A model generated the notes under the pieces. The model did not search any database and was not told the origin of the DNA. It was given only the letters and a program-made list of their open reading frames with translations. Positions 63,960 through 64,000 of a stretch of 64,000 nucleotides of DNA are shown piece after piece. The translations under genes were made by a program, and so were the position numbers. Every line of letters begins with the position of its first letter. Positions within the stretch are counted from its first letter, which is position 1. The DNA is from Nitrosomonas sp. JL21 (GTDB lineage Bacteria; Pseudomonadota; Gammaproteobacteria; Burkholderiales; Nitrosomonadaceae), in contig NZ_QRCB01000040.1 of assembly GCF_009833095.1 (NCBI RefSeq), positions 16,337 through 80,336 on the forward strand. Reading direction: 5' to 3'.

Positions 63960-64000
63960 TAAACAAAGCCATTTATTTTCAAGCAGCGGAAGTTGTGCTT

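Overview
The window looks like a chromosomal segment of an ammonia-oxidising betaproteobacterium close to Nitrosomonas. This is inferred from the small metal-binding protein (SmbP) type gene, the many c-type cytochromes, the hopanoid genes hpnH-hpnB-hpnM, the queA-tgt-yajC-secD-secF order and the moderate GC content. I saw no transposase, integrase, phage module, rRNA or CRISPR array. One tRNA, tRNA-Leu(CAA), is present.

Region 0.2-9.5 kb: an MscS-like membrane protein, a degenerate MazG-like protein, then a run of small stress and envelope genes on the plus strand (CsbD, membrane proteins, a PepSY-like protein, an SmbP-like protein, a DUF1328 protein, AsmA, a BON lipoprotein and a YghA-type SDR). 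Region 9.8-19.1 kb: a HAF-repeat-like secreted protein, a small HTH protein, a large FG-GAP/RTX protein and a cytochrome c block (c4-like, triheme, a MauG-like diheme protein and a 50-residue membrane peptide). Region 19.3-26.0 kb continues the stress theme (PRC-barrel, zinc alcohol dehydrogenase, DUF421/YetF, hemerythrin, MEDS sensor). It also holds three damaged genes: a dehydrogenase with an in-frame stop before its conserved tail, a frameshifted isochorismatase-family hydrolase, and the C-terminal scrap of a catalase. Together 2.9-26 kb reads as a general stress island that is partly decaying.

Region 26.3-46.5 kb is mixed: lysS, a trypco2-like orphan, a toxin-antitoxin pair with a short toxin, hda with a HAD phosphatase and a PerM-type permease, an HpnO-like aminotransferase, an L,D-transpeptidase, a second large FG-GAP/RTX protein, isoaspartyl peptidase, a polyphosphate pair (PPK2 and CYTH-CHAD), a LemA-GIDE pair, and several lipoproteins. 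Region 46.5-50.0 kb is an unusual two-gene operon: a lipoprotein-type diheme cytochrome resembling RoxA/MauG proteins followed by a cytochrome P450. Region 50.5-64 kb is mostly conserved core: purM-purN-DUF3108, an RsmB-type methyltransferase, the hopanoid operon hpnH-hpnB-hpnM, tRNA-Leu, then queA-tgt-yajC-secD-secF ending in a clear terminator.

The most noteworthy observations are the catalase remnant and its damaged neighbours, a diverged dispersed intergenic repeat seen at three places and perhaps a fourth, the P450/diheme-cytochrome operon, the tandem MazG-like protein that has lost metal ligands, and the unannotated 50-residue membrane peptide. All functional statements come from reading the sequence and from memory of protein families; no database search was run.
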